From positions 14,757-78,756 of the forward strand of contig CAYRVX010000016.1 of assembly GCA_964427875.1 (NCBI GenBank): 64,000 nucleotides of DNA, in the 5' to 3' direction. This document shows, one piece after another, positions 17,685-27,000 of the stretch. The DNA is from CAYRVX01 sp964427875. GTDB taxonomy: Bacteria; Planctomycetota; Phycisphaerae; SM23-33. Positions within the stretch are counted from its first letter, which is position 1; each line of letters begins with the position of its first letter. The translations under genes and the position numbers were made by a program. The notes below the pieces were generated by a model. It was not told where the DNA came from and did not search any database. It was given only the letters and a program-made list of their open reading frames with translations.

Positions 17685-18389
17685 CTATTTCCTTCTCCGC
17701 CGCCGGATCAACACCAGGGCCCCCAGGACCAGCAGCGAGACCGTGGCGGGCTCGGGGACGAGCTTGAGATTCACCAGGTCCGCATACCCGTCGTTCCAAT
17801 CGTCGTCGACCCAGGTCATCGTGATCGTCACGTCAACGGAGCGGCTGCCCGTCGGGACGGGGCAGGAGTCCGGGCGGTACAGCAGGCTGGTTACGCCGCC
17901 CCGGTCGCCGGCCGTGACCGGACCGAGGGTGAGGGTGCCCAGCGACCCTCCGATCCCATCCAGGAACTCGGCTGTGAGGACCGCGTTGTCCTCCTGGTCG
18001 TTCTGGCCGCCCAGATAGGCGCTCAGCTCGCACGTCACCCCGCCGCCGTCTATGTGGGCCGCGATCGACGAGACGTCAATGGACTGCAAGACGCTGCTGA
18101 TCTCCATCCCGCCGCCGAACACGTACGACCAGTTGCCCGGGTCGCCCGTGGGCTCCGGCACAGCGAGATCCAGGTCTGCATACGGCCACATCTTGGCGTC
18201 TCCCGTATACGACCAGAGCCAGGGCCGACCTTCCAGCGGGTCCGTCGGGTCGGGGGCCTCGAAGCTGGGGTTCAGCACCAGGTTGGTGTTATACATGCTG
18301 CCCGCAGAGGCGAGGGCGGACAGACAGCAGACGGCCACCGTCATGAGGCGGAGCTTTCCGCCCACAATACGTTCCTGGAACGTGAGCAT
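17685..18389 (-). CDS. PEP-CTERM sorting domain protein with carbohydrate-binding-like fold
   Basis: A 234-residue exported protein. The signal peptide ends near ALASAG; then LVLNPSFEAPDPTDP opens a jelly-roll of the kind seen in galactose-binding-like or carbohydrate-binding modules. The C-terminus VPEPATVSLLVLGALVL with RRRRRK is a PEP-CTERM signal. ATG 18389 is the annotated start; an inverted repeat lies in the leader (18421-18428 with 18449-18455) and a perfect TATAAT about 105 bases upstream. A strong terminator follows. Surface attachment of a sugar-binding domain is inferred. Confidence 0.83.
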   Translation of the reverse strand: MLTFQERIVGGKLRLMTVAVCCLSALASAGSMYNTNLVLNPSFEAPDPTDPLEGRPWLWSYTGDAKMWPYADLDLAVPEPTGDPGNWSYVFGGGMEISSVLQSIDVSSIAAHIDGGGVTCELSAYLGGQNDQEDNAVLTAEFLDGIGGSLGTLTLGPVTAGDRGGVTSLLYRPDSCPVPTGSRSVDVTITMTWVDDDWNDGYADLVNLKLVPEPATVSLLVLGALVLIRRRRRK

Positions 18390-18493
18390 GGTGTTTCCTC
18401 CGTTACGCTTTGTCCCCCTCCTTCCGGGTCAGCCTCGGCTCCGACTTTCCCGGAATGTGTCTCGCTTGAGCAATCCTGTCGAAACAACCCAAT

Positions 18494-18499
18494 ATTATA
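18494..18499 (-). promoter_or_regulatory. Candidate -10 box for the PEP-CTERM gene at 17685-18389
   Basis: TATAAT on the minus strand about 105 bases before ATG 18389. No good -35 is visible at the usual distance. Confidence 0.35.
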
Positions 18500-18685
18500 C
18501 CAGCCGGTGGGTCCTGCGCCTAGCCCGAATATGACAATAAATCGTCCGTTGGGGCTTCACAGCACCGCGGGCGCCGGCGACGTGCCTGGCAGGGAGGCCG
18601 TCGCGGGCGCTGCCCGATCGGAAGGGAGATAGCAAGAGCATCTCGGCCCTTCGTCCCTGCGGAACTCAAGACCGGGCCTTGGCGC

Positions 18686-20815
18686 TCAGGTTCGCCATCT
18701 CACGACGCTGCGGCGCTTCTTCTCGAGGGTTGCGATCTCTTTGATGACGGCCCCCATCCTCGCCTCCGTCTCGGCGATGTGCTTCTTGATCTTCTCCAGA
18801 GCGGCGGCGTTGCCGCCTCTCTTGGCGAGTGTCTGAGCTTGGTCATCGAGCTTCTTCTTGGTGTCCCGGAGCTGGGCCAGTTCGGCTGCGAGCGTCTTGA
18901 GCCTGGCGAGCCCCTCGGCTGTTGCTCTGGCCGTTGCCTCCGCCGGCGTCTCCACGGGTGCGGCCGCCTTGGGGACGGCCACGTCCGCGGGGGCCACCAT
19001 CGGCGGCTCGGGCGGAGGTGCCGGCTCGGCGGATCCCGGCTCGGCGGGGACGGGCTTTGCCGCCGGCCGGGTGGAAGAGCCCGACGTCTCCGGCTTGGGT
19101 CGGGAGATCTGGAGGATGTGGCCGAGGAAGATCGGCAGCTTCGGCCCGGGGGCGATCTGGAAGCGGATCGTATCGCCGACGAATTTGCCCGTCACGGTCG
19201 TACCGCTGTGCAGCTTGATTTGCACCTCCCCCAGGGCCCCGGCCTCGGGGATCCGCAGTTCGTTGATCTCCGCCGGTTTGACCGTGACGTTGCCGTACCG
19301 CGTCGTCACCGTCAGGGCCTCTTCGACGATCCGCCCGAACAACTGGTCCTCGTTGCGAAGGGTCAGCTCGGTGAGGTCCGCGTTGTCGATGTCTTCCGAG
19401 GGCCAGGCCACCTGGCTGGCGAGGTGGCGACGGATGGCCAGCTCCGGTCCCAGCTCGAGCCTCAGCTTGAGCTCCCCGGCGGCCAGGAGCCCGGAAAGGA
19501 CGGACCCGTTTCTGAAGATCGCCCGGTGCAGGCCGCCCTCGGGCGTGTCGAAGTGGATCCCGTGGAGGTCGTCGGCACGGAGCTTCACCGTGCCGTAGAG
19601 GCTCTGGAACGTGCAGTCCAGGTCGCCCTTTCGGAACGCCAAATGCTGCCCGGACCGCAGCATGACGGTGGGGCGGCTTATCTTGATCTCCGCGGGTCGT
19701 TGTGGCGAGAGGGCGAAGGTGGCCGCCGCGAGCCTGGCCGGTGGCAGCGACATCTCGTTGCCGTTGGTCAGCCGGATCCGCAGCGGGGCGTTCAGCAGCT
19801 CGCCCGCCACCACCTGCCCGTCCACGAGGATGACCTGCACGTGCGGATCGTCCGGCGCCGGGACGTTGATGCCCACCACCCGCGCCGCGGGCAGTTCGAG
19901 CTTCCCGTAGAACGTCTCGACGTCGAACCGTTCGTTGAGGATCCTGCCCAGCAGCTCGTTCTCGTTTCGAAGGACGGCCAGGTCGTGCTTCTCGTGACGC
20001 GGCAGATCGATGTTGCCCAGCGTCAGCGTCGCGCCGCCCATGTTGACGATGATCCGTCGAAGCGCGGGGGGCACCTTGGCCAGCTCCCGCCCGGGCTTGA
20101 ATTTGTCCAGAAACTCTCTGGCCTGGCTGACCGGGCGCCGCTGGGCGTGGAAGATGCAAATCGCCACCGTCTTGCGGGCGGGCACCTTCAGAGTGACGTC
20201 CTGGTAGATGCTGTCGTTGTTGCGCGTGTAGCGGAAGGTGGGTTTTACCCGCGAGCCCTTGTTGGCGAAGACGTGAACGATCGCCGGGCGGGACGACGAG
20301 GGGGCCCCGCTCGTCACGATGCCCCAATCCTTCGGCGTCATGTTGGCCTGGCCGCTCGTGGTGTACGTCGAGGTGACGGCCAACCCGAGGTTTGAGTAGT
20401 ACTGGACTTTGATGTCCTGCGTGGCGTCGGAGGCGTTCTCGAAGATGTCGATCCACCGGCAGTATCCCACCTTCGGATCGACGTAGATCCTCCTGTAGAT
20501 CTGGATGGAGTTCTGTTTCCACGGGCCGATTTCGACCTCTCGCCCGTCGGCGCTCAGGCGGCCCTGGGTGGAGCTGCTGAAGTACGACCCGGCGAGCCGA
20601 AGCTGCATGCCGCCGTCGTAGGCGTCGTTGCTGCCGTCGCTGACCTGGCCGTTGGACGAGATGTCCCAACGGTAGCCCGCCCCGTCGTTGAGGTACCACG
20701 TGAAGCTGACGCTCCGCCCGGAGGGGATGTGGATGCCGCGTTCGGCCGCGCCGGCAACGAGCCCGGCGGCCCCGAGCACGGCTGCGATGCACGTAGCGCT
20801 TCTGGCGATTGTCAT
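18686..20815 (-). CDS. Secreted protein of unknown function with triplicated beta module and C-terminal coiled coil
   Basis: A 709-residue protein that I cannot assign to a named family. Signal peptide 1-23. Residues about 25-265 are a beta-rich domain (GAGYRWDISSNGQ, GREVEIGPWKQN, YYSNLGLAV). Three tandem modules begin near 283, 383 and 488; each has a half with a YG core (FYGKLELP, LYGTVKLR, RYGNVTVK) and a half with an NG or SG turn (VDGQVVAGEL, RNGSVLSGLL, HSGTTVTGKF). Residues 575-628 are a Pro/Ala/Glu linker and 628-705 a coiled coil. It lies 36 bases downstream of its paralog at 20852-22951, likely in one operon. GGAGAAT precedes ATG 20815. Confidence 0.8.
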   Translation of the reverse strand: MTIARSATCIAAVLGAAGLVAGAAERGIHIPSGRSVSFTWYLNDGAGYRWDISSNGQVSDGSNDAYDGGMQLRLAGSYFSSSTQGRLSADGREVEIGPWKQNSIQIYRRIYVDPKVGYCRWIDIFENASDATQDIKVQYYSNLGLAVTSTYTTSGQANMTPKDWGIVTSGAPSSSRPAIVHVFANKGSRVKPTFRYTRNNDSIYQDVTLKVPARKTVAICIFHAQRRPVSQAREFLDKFKPGRELAKVPPALRRIIVNMGGATLTLGNIDLPRHEKHDLAVLRNENELLGRILNERFDVETFYGKLELPAARVVGINVPAPDDPHVQVILVDGQVVAGELLNAPLRIRLTNGNEMSLPPARLAAATFALSPQRPAEIKISRPTVMLRSGQHLAFRKGDLDCTFQSLYGTVKLRADDLHGIHFDTPEGGLHRAIFRNGSVLSGLLAAGELKLRLELGPELAIRRHLASQVAWPSEDIDNADLTELTLRNEDQLFGRIVEEALTVTTRYGNVTVKPAEINELRIPEAGALGEVQIKLHSGTTVTGKFVGDTIRFQIAPGPKLPIFLGHILQISRPKPETSGSSTRPAAKPVPAEPGSAEPAPPPEPPMVAPADVAVPKAAAPVETPAEATARATAEGLARLKTLAAELAQLRDTKKKLDDQAQTLAKRGGNAAALEKIKKHIAETEARMGAVIKEIATLEKKRRSVVRWRT

Positions 20816-20851
20816 ATTCTCCTGTTCCCGAAGTCGTTGGAGTCCACGGCC

Positions 20852-22951
20852 TCAGTTCCTCACGACCACGCCGCCGTGCCACTGGACCACGCCCCCCTGA
20901 TTGAGGAAGATCGCCGGCCCCGGCGGCGGAGCCGGCGGAGCGGGGCCGCCCTGGCCGCCCAGCCGTTCGATGATCTCCTCGATCCGCTGGCGGACCTCCG
21001 GGTCGCTGGTCGTGAGGTATTTCTTCAGCATCGGGACGACGCCCTTGCCCATCTTGACCAGCGCCTCGGTGGCGGCCTGCCGGTCCTTGTAGCTCTCGGC
21101 GCCAAGTTGGCCGACCAGTCTTTGGAGCTTCTCGCGGATCTCCTTGGGCGGCAGGGCCTGGCTGCGGCGGACGTGAACCAACTGCCCGATGTAGATCCGC
21201 ACCGTCGGCCCGGGAGTGATCTCGAACGCCAGCGTGTCGGAGCCGCACTGGCCCCGAAGCACCGAGCCGTCCCAAAGCTCCAGGGCCGCCCGGCCGAGGT
21301 GGGTCCGGCTGAACGCCATCGCCCGGATGTTCTCCGGCCGGAGTCTGACCGGGCCGTAGTCCGTCTTCAGCGTGAGCTTCTCGGCGGCGAGCCGGCCGAG
21401 CAGCTCGTCGCCGTTGCTCAGCGTCGCCGAGTCCAGCGTGGCGTCGGTCTTCTCTTCCGAGGCGAACTGTATGCGGGCCACCAAGTGACGGTCGACCGCG
21501 AGCTTCGGGCCGAGCTTCAGCGTGACGGGGATCTTCTCCGGCTCCAGGAAGCCCGCCAACTGCGAACCGTTCAGGAACGTCACGCGGTGGACGGCGTTGC
21601 CGGGATTGTCCAGGGAGATGTTCAGCAGGTCCTTGGCGGCCAGGTCCACCACGCCGTATCGGGTGCGGAGCTTCAACTGCGCCGATTCCCCCTGGAACGC
21701 GACGCGGTCGCCGGTGCGAAGGATCATAAGCGGCCCGGCGAAGTCGATATCCTCGGGGCGGTCCTTCGAAATGCGATACGAACACTGGCGCACGTCGCCG
21801 AAGGGCACCTGGAGCGTCCCGCCGGCCGGCATCGCGAGCTGGACCTTCGCGTCGTCCGCCATCCGCCCCGCAATGACTTGCCCTCCCGCCAGAAGGACCC
21901 GGAACCGACCGTCTTCCCCGCCCGACGAGGCCATGCCGATCACCTGATCCGACGGCATCTTCATCTGCCCGAACAGCGTCTGGACCGAGAAGCTCCGGTT
22001 GGAGATCGTGCCGTAGATCGGGTCGCCGTTCTTGTTGAAGACCACGTCGGCCGAGTCCGTCCGCTCCAGCTCCACGTCGTCGATGCCCAGGGAGACCGGC
22101 ATGTTCACGATCAGCTTCCGGACCGGGGCCGGAAGGTCCTTCATCGCCTCTCGCGGGCGGAACGTCTTCATCAGCTTCACCAGGGCGGTGGGGGAGTGGT
22201 TCTGCGACTCGAAGTAACAGATCACCACCGTCTGCCTGGCCGGAATCGTCAGACCATGATTCACGTAGATCTGGTTGCTGCGGATGCTGATGGTCGGCCG
22301 GAGCTTGCTCTTGCGCCCGCATACATAGTGCAGCAGCGCGGGGGCGTTGCCGCCCTGGCTCTGCGTGACGAAGGCGAAGTCCTGGTTCGTGAACGTGCCC
22401 TTGCCGCTGCTGAACAGCCGCGTGCCGATCGTCCAGTTCGTGTTGCTGTAGACCCGCACGTTCAGGGTGATGTTCTGGCTGGTGGGGTTCTCGTAGATGT
22501 CCAGCCAGCGGGCCAGGCCGCGGTCCTTGTAGATCTTGACGCGGCGATAGACCCGCACGCTGTTGCGGGTGTAGGGGCCGATCTCCACCTCGTCGCCGGT
22601 GGCGTTCATCCACCCCCTGCCGTTGGAGTGTACGCTCGAGCCGTTGATCTGGAGGTACAGCCCGCCGCTGTAAGCGTTGCTCGTGCCCTGGCCGATCGTG
22701 CCGTAATACTGAATGTCCCAGCGGTAGCCCGCGCCGTCATTGACCGTGTAGGTGAAGTTGACCGGCTGTCGCTGGGTGATGTGCAGCCCCTTCGCGCCGC
22801 CGCCGCCGATGGTCCCGGCCGCCCCGGGCGGCCCGGGCGGCATGGGCTGAGCGATGGCCCGAAGCCTGCCAAAGACGTTCCCTGCGGCGCAACACACGCT
22901 CAGAACGAGAATCGCCAATCCCGCCGGGCTGTTCGATCGCTTTGAGGTCAT
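20852..22951 (-). CDS. Secreted protein of unknown function, paralog of its downstream neighbour, with HEAT-like tail
   Basis: A 699-residue protein with signal peptide (TSKRSNSPAGLAILVLSVCC) and a Pro/Gly-rich segment, then the same beta domain as the next gene (NDGAGYRWDIQYYG, GDEVEIGPYTRN). Three modules start near 307, 410 and 513 with cores LFGQMKMP, RYGVVDLA and DYGPVRLR. Instead of a coiled coil, the end (about 600-690) is helical and HEAT-like (KDRQAATEALVKMGKGVV, DPEVRQRIEEIIERLGG), as in planctomycetal repeat proteins. ATG 22951 is chosen because it opens the signal peptide; the frame extends upstream to 23029. First gene of a two-gene unit. Confidence 0.8.
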   Translation of the reverse strand: MTSKRSNSPAGLAILVLSVCCAAGNVFGRLRAIAQPMPPGPPGAAGTIGGGGAKGLHITQRQPVNFTYTVNDGAGYRWDIQYYGTIGQGTSNAYSGGLYLQINGSSVHSNGRGWMNATGDEVEIGPYTRNSVRVYRRVKIYKDRGLARWLDIYENPTSQNITLNVRVYSNTNWTIGTRLFSSGKGTFTNQDFAFVTQSQGGNAPALLHYVCGRKSKLRPTISIRSNQIYVNHGLTIPARQTVVICYFESQNHSPTALVKLMKTFRPREAMKDLPAPVRKLIVNMPVSLGIDDVELERTDSADVVFNKNGDPIYGTISNRSFSVQTLFGQMKMPSDQVIGMASSGGEDGRFRVLLAGGQVIAGRMADDAKVQLAMPAGGTLQVPFGDVRQCSYRISKDRPEDIDFAGPLMILRTGDRVAFQGESAQLKLRTRYGVVDLAAKDLLNISLDNPGNAVHRVTFLNGSQLAGFLEPEKIPVTLKLGPKLAVDRHLVARIQFASEEKTDATLDSATLSNGDELLGRLAAEKLTLKTDYGPVRLRPENIRAMAFSRTHLGRAALELWDGSVLRGQCGSDTLAFEITPGPTVRIYIGQLVHVRRSQALPPKEIREKLQRLVGQLGAESYKDRQAATEALVKMGKGVVPMLKKYLTTSDPEVRQRIEEIIERLGGQGGPAPPAPPPGPAIFLNQGGVVQWHGGVVVRN

Positions 22952-23172
22952 GGCCGTTGTCCTCTTCTGGCTGCCGACGAGCGCATATTCCAACGGCTCG
23001 TGCGCCGGGCTGCTGCCCGCCGGGCACACCGTTTGAGACGCTCCCTTGGCGCCTGCGGTTCCCCACTTGGGAGGAATTCCTCCGATGCCCGGCCGCCGGG
23101 AGCGACGTTACATATGTAAACGCAAGAACACGGTCAGCAAGGCCATTATCGTACAGGACCCCAGAGATTGCC

Positions 23173-24006
23173 ATGAAAATCCACCTGGTTGCCATCGACC
23201 TGGACGGCACGCTGCTGAACAGCGCCAAGGAGATCACCGACACCTCGGCGGCCATCCTTCGTGCGGCCAGGGAGGAAGCCGGCGTGCAGGTCGTGCTCGC
23301 CTCGGCCCGCGCGCCTCGGAGCGTCCTGCCGTTCTATCGCCTGCTGGGGCTCAACAGCCCCATGATCAACTACAACGGGGCGCTCGTGTTCGACCCGACC
23401 GGTCAGCGCGTGATCATGCACACGCCCATCCCCGCCAAGACCGCCCGCGGGATCGTCACGCTCGCGCGCGGGATGTACGGCGACGTGCTGGTCTCCGGAG
23501 AAGTGATGGACCGCTGGTACACCGACCGCTTCGACCCCGCCTACAACAGCGAGACCGGGCGCATCTTCCCCCCGGACGTCGTCGAGCCGCTGGAGAAGTG
23601 GGCCGACCAGTCCATGACCAAGCTGCTGCTGCTGGGCGAGCCGAAGTGGCTCCGGGACATCTTCGCCGCCATTCGCCGCGACTTCGCCGACCAGGTGACC
23701 ATGGTCCAGACCGAGGACTACATGCTCCAGATCATGCACGCGACGGTCTCCAAGGCCCGCGCCCTGCGAGTGGTCGCCGCGGAGATGGGCGTCAACCGCG
23801 AGCAGGTCATGGCCATCGGGGACAACGCCAACGACGTGGGCATGCTCCAGTGGGCCGGCGTCGCCGTTGCCATGGCCAACGCGGCCCCCGAGGCCATCGC
23901 CGCGGCCGACTACGTCACCGACCACCACGACGCCGACGGCGCCGCCCACGCCATCCGGAGGATCATCCTCGAGGGCCTCACCCCCGACACCCGCCGGGGG
24001 GAGTGA
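23173..24006 (+). CDS. HAD hydrolase, Cof-type IIB sugar phosphatase
   Basis: Cytoplasmic phosphatase of 277 residues, probably acting on sugar phosphates. Motif I AIDLDGTLLNSAKE carries the nucleophile Asp, motif II is VVLASARA, motif III the Lys in VSKARALRVV and motif IV GDNANDVGML. The class IIB cap lies between. ATG 23173 gives the family start MKIHLVAIDLDG. It diverges from the tandem secreted proteins and ends directly against the convergent gene at 24007 with no spacer. The exact substrate is not readable. Confidence 0.88.
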   Translation: MKIHLVAIDLDGTLLNSAKEITDTSAAILRAAREEAGVQVVLASARAPRSVLPFYRLLGLNSPMINYNGALVFDPTGQRVIMHTPIPAKTARGIVTLARGMYGDVLVSGEVMDRWYTDRFDPAYNSETGRIFPPDVVEPLEKWADQSMTKLLLLGEPKWLRDIFAAIRRDFADQVTMVQTEDYMLQIMHATVSKARALRVVAAEMGVNREQVMAIGDNANDVGMLQWAGVAVAMANAAPEAIAAADYVTDHHDADGAAHAIRRIILEGLTPDTRRGE

Positions 24007-27000
24007 CTACTCGCATTCCATCACGACGCGAAAGCCCACGTTGACGACCTTTTGATACGGCTCGTAGGCCAGGCGGAAGGCGGATCGGCAGCGTTGGGGG
24101 CGGTCGCGCCACGACCCGCCGCGGACGACTCTCCGGCCGGCGGCGTCGGGGTCGTTTCGGCCGTCGGAGTCGCTGTAGGGGTAGGGGCGATAGACCGATC
24201 CGGTCCACTCGGCCGCGTTGCCGTGCATGTCGCGGAGCCCCCAGGCGTTCGGCGAATAGCCGCCGACCTTGCAGACGACCGGCTGACGGTCGTTGAAGCG
24301 CCTCTCGGCGGGGAAGGGCGTCAGCCCGCCGCGTTTGCCCTTCCCGCGCGAGGCGTAGGCGGACGCGTCGGCGACGTTGGCGTGCCTGGAGAAGTCGCCG
24401 TCCAAGCCGCCCCAGGACACGGCCGTGTCGCTGCCGGCCCGGCAGGCGTATTCCCACCGGGCTTCCGTCGGCAGCGCGACCGTCTTGCCGGTCTTTCGGC
24501 TCAGCCACCGGCAGAATGCCATCGCCTCCTTCCAGGACACGCGGATCACCGGCTGTTCCGGTAGATTGGCCGGAAAGCCCCGAGAGGACTGGTCCTTCCC
24601 GGCGATGTCGATGTACTTGCTCTCGTGCGCCGGGTCGAACAGACGGAACTGCGCGTTGGTGACCTCCAAGGCGCCGATCCAGAACGGCCTGTCGATGCCG
24701 ACCTTCGTCCTCGGGCGCTCGTCGAGGTGTCCGTCGGCGTCGCCCATGATGAACTCCCCGGCCGGGATGAGCACCAGGTCCATCGTGACGCCCTTGCCGA
24801 GGTCGATGGTCTTCCTGGCGGCCTTGGCCTCTTGCCCTGAGGTTGCTCGAAGGGCCGCGGCCTGTCGCCTGGCGGCCTCTGCGGCGTCGAATGGCCAGCC
24901 GGGCAGCTTGATCTCCCGGGCGGGCCAGGGCACGAGCAGCTTGGGGACGATCGGGCTGGGCTTTGGCCGCGGGAGGTCGGCGTCGGCCTCGGGGTCGGCG
25001 TCGAGCCCCGCGTAGAGCTTTGCGAACTCGCGGCGCCGTTTTCGCTGGTCGGCCCCGTGGTACTCCCGGAGCTCAGCGTGCTCCGACCACGTGCCGTAAT
25101 AGGGCGCGTTGAGGTCGATCCACGCGCAGAGCCGCTGCCAGGCCTCCTCGTCGAGCTGAACGTTCTTGTGGCCCTTCTCGAGCATCTGGATCAGCTCGGA
25201 CGTTCCGGCGTGGTATTCCATCGGCGTGGTCAGGTGGTAGTCGCCCTCGGGCCCGGGCCTGCGGACGTAGAGCTGGAGGCTGCGATAGGCCGTGCTGAAG
25301 CCGTCGCCCCCGCCGTCGGAGAAGTCCGGCAGCAGCTTGTTGTCGCCGCCGTGGCAGGCCAAGCAGTACTCATCGAGCACCGGCTGGACCTCCCGCCGGA
25401 AGCTGAAGCCCCTCGCCGGGCCGAAGAAGGGCGCGATCTCCGCCGGCGGCTTGCTCAGGGCGATGCCCTGGCGGACGGGGGGCGAGTCGTTCTGCCTTTC
25501 GTGGCAGCCGACGCACGAGACCGTCTCGCCGGGCATGCCCACCATCCAGCTTCTCATGAGTTGCAGGGCCCGGCCGTTCTCGTCGAGGGGCTGAATGGAG
25601 ATCGGCACGTTGGCCGGCACGCGGAAATACGCCGAGCCGTCCTTCTCCACCGGCACCGTGCCCAGGACCCGCTTGACGTCCCAACTGCTCTCGATGCCGA
25701 CGAAGTCGTGATTGGCCGAAAAGTTGTAGCCGAAGTGGTAGGCCAGCAGGCGGAGCTTCTCGACCTTCCCGCGGGGGATTCCCGCCAGGCCGCGCCCCGC
25801 GTGCACGTCCACCAGGTACACCAGCGCGTCCTTGCGGGCCAGGTCCACGCGGTCGGGGATGACCCTCGGCCTGGGGCGCTTGCGAAGCGGCTGGGCCTCC
25901 AGCAGGGCCGAGCCCTCCATCTCCTTGATCAGCGTGGCGTTGTCGAACACGTCCACCAGGTAGAGGCCCCACAGAGAGCCGGCGGCTCGCTTCATCGACA
26001 CGAGGTGGTACTTCGCGCTGAGCGGGTAGGGGTAGATGAACTGCGGCCAGACTCCGTCAACGAGACGGTCCCGGATGATCGGCCGGACCGGGTGCCCGGA
26101 GCGCGGGATCTCCTGGACGACGCCGTTGGACTCGTGGCGCCCCTTGGCCGTGTCGAAGATCACCAGCCGCCCGGAGCGGCTGATGCCGTGGTGCCCGCCG
26201 ACGACGCCGATGACCCGCGTGGGCTCGCCCGGGATCGGCCGGGCGTTGAAGACGCCGTTCGGCCAGTAGGAGTTGCTCCCGTAGTGCTCCATCTGGCTCG
26301 TGCCGTCGGGGTTCATCGTCATCAGGATGCGCGAGAAGTAGTGCGGCGTGTCGGAGTACTCCCACCGCAGGTACAGCACGCGCCCGTCGGGCATCATGGT
26401 GGGGCACCAGTCGCTGTCCTGCTCGAAGGTGATCTGGCGGATCTTCTTCGTGTCGAGGTCCATGCGGTAGAGCTGGACGACGGGCCTCTTGCCGCGCTCG
26501 CAGGGCAGCCCCTGCATGGCGGCGTTGCAGGCGAAGTAGATCTGCCCGTCGGGCCCGTAGCACGAGTCGTAGAACTCCACGTCCTCATGGTCCGGCGTGA
26601 GCCGCCGCGGCCCCTTGCCGGGGACGCCGATCTCGAAGACGCCCCAGTTGCCGTGCTCGGAGATCATCGAGAACATGAGGCGGTCGGCGTCGAAGTGCAG
26701 GTCCGGGTCGACCATGATTCGCCCGCCGCCGGGCTTGTAGAGGAGCTCGATCCTGCCGGCCCCCCGCAGGTCCGAAAGGATCACGAGCTCGTTGTCCCAG
26801 CCGCTCTCGGGATGCGGGATCGAGCTGTTGCAGTGGGAGTTGAGCTTCGGCGTGCCCAGGGCGCTGCTCATCACGCGCCGGGCCTGGTCGCCGAAGTTCC
26901 GCTTCAGGACGAGCAGCTTGTCGAAGTCCAGCAGGGGGTTGGCCAGCAGGGCCTCGCGGGCGAGCCCGGCGAGCTCGTCCTTCGCGGCGGCCTTCTCCAG

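Noticed and set aside
10120..18389. Sigma-54 promoters before PEP-CTERM genes
   Set aside because: No GG-N10-GC element with the expected TGGCAC/TTGC context was found by reading upstream stretches.
24007..25000. Formylglycine-generating enzyme for the two sulfatases
   Set aside because: The first active-site Cys is replaced by Asp, and the domain is fused to a CxxCH protein.
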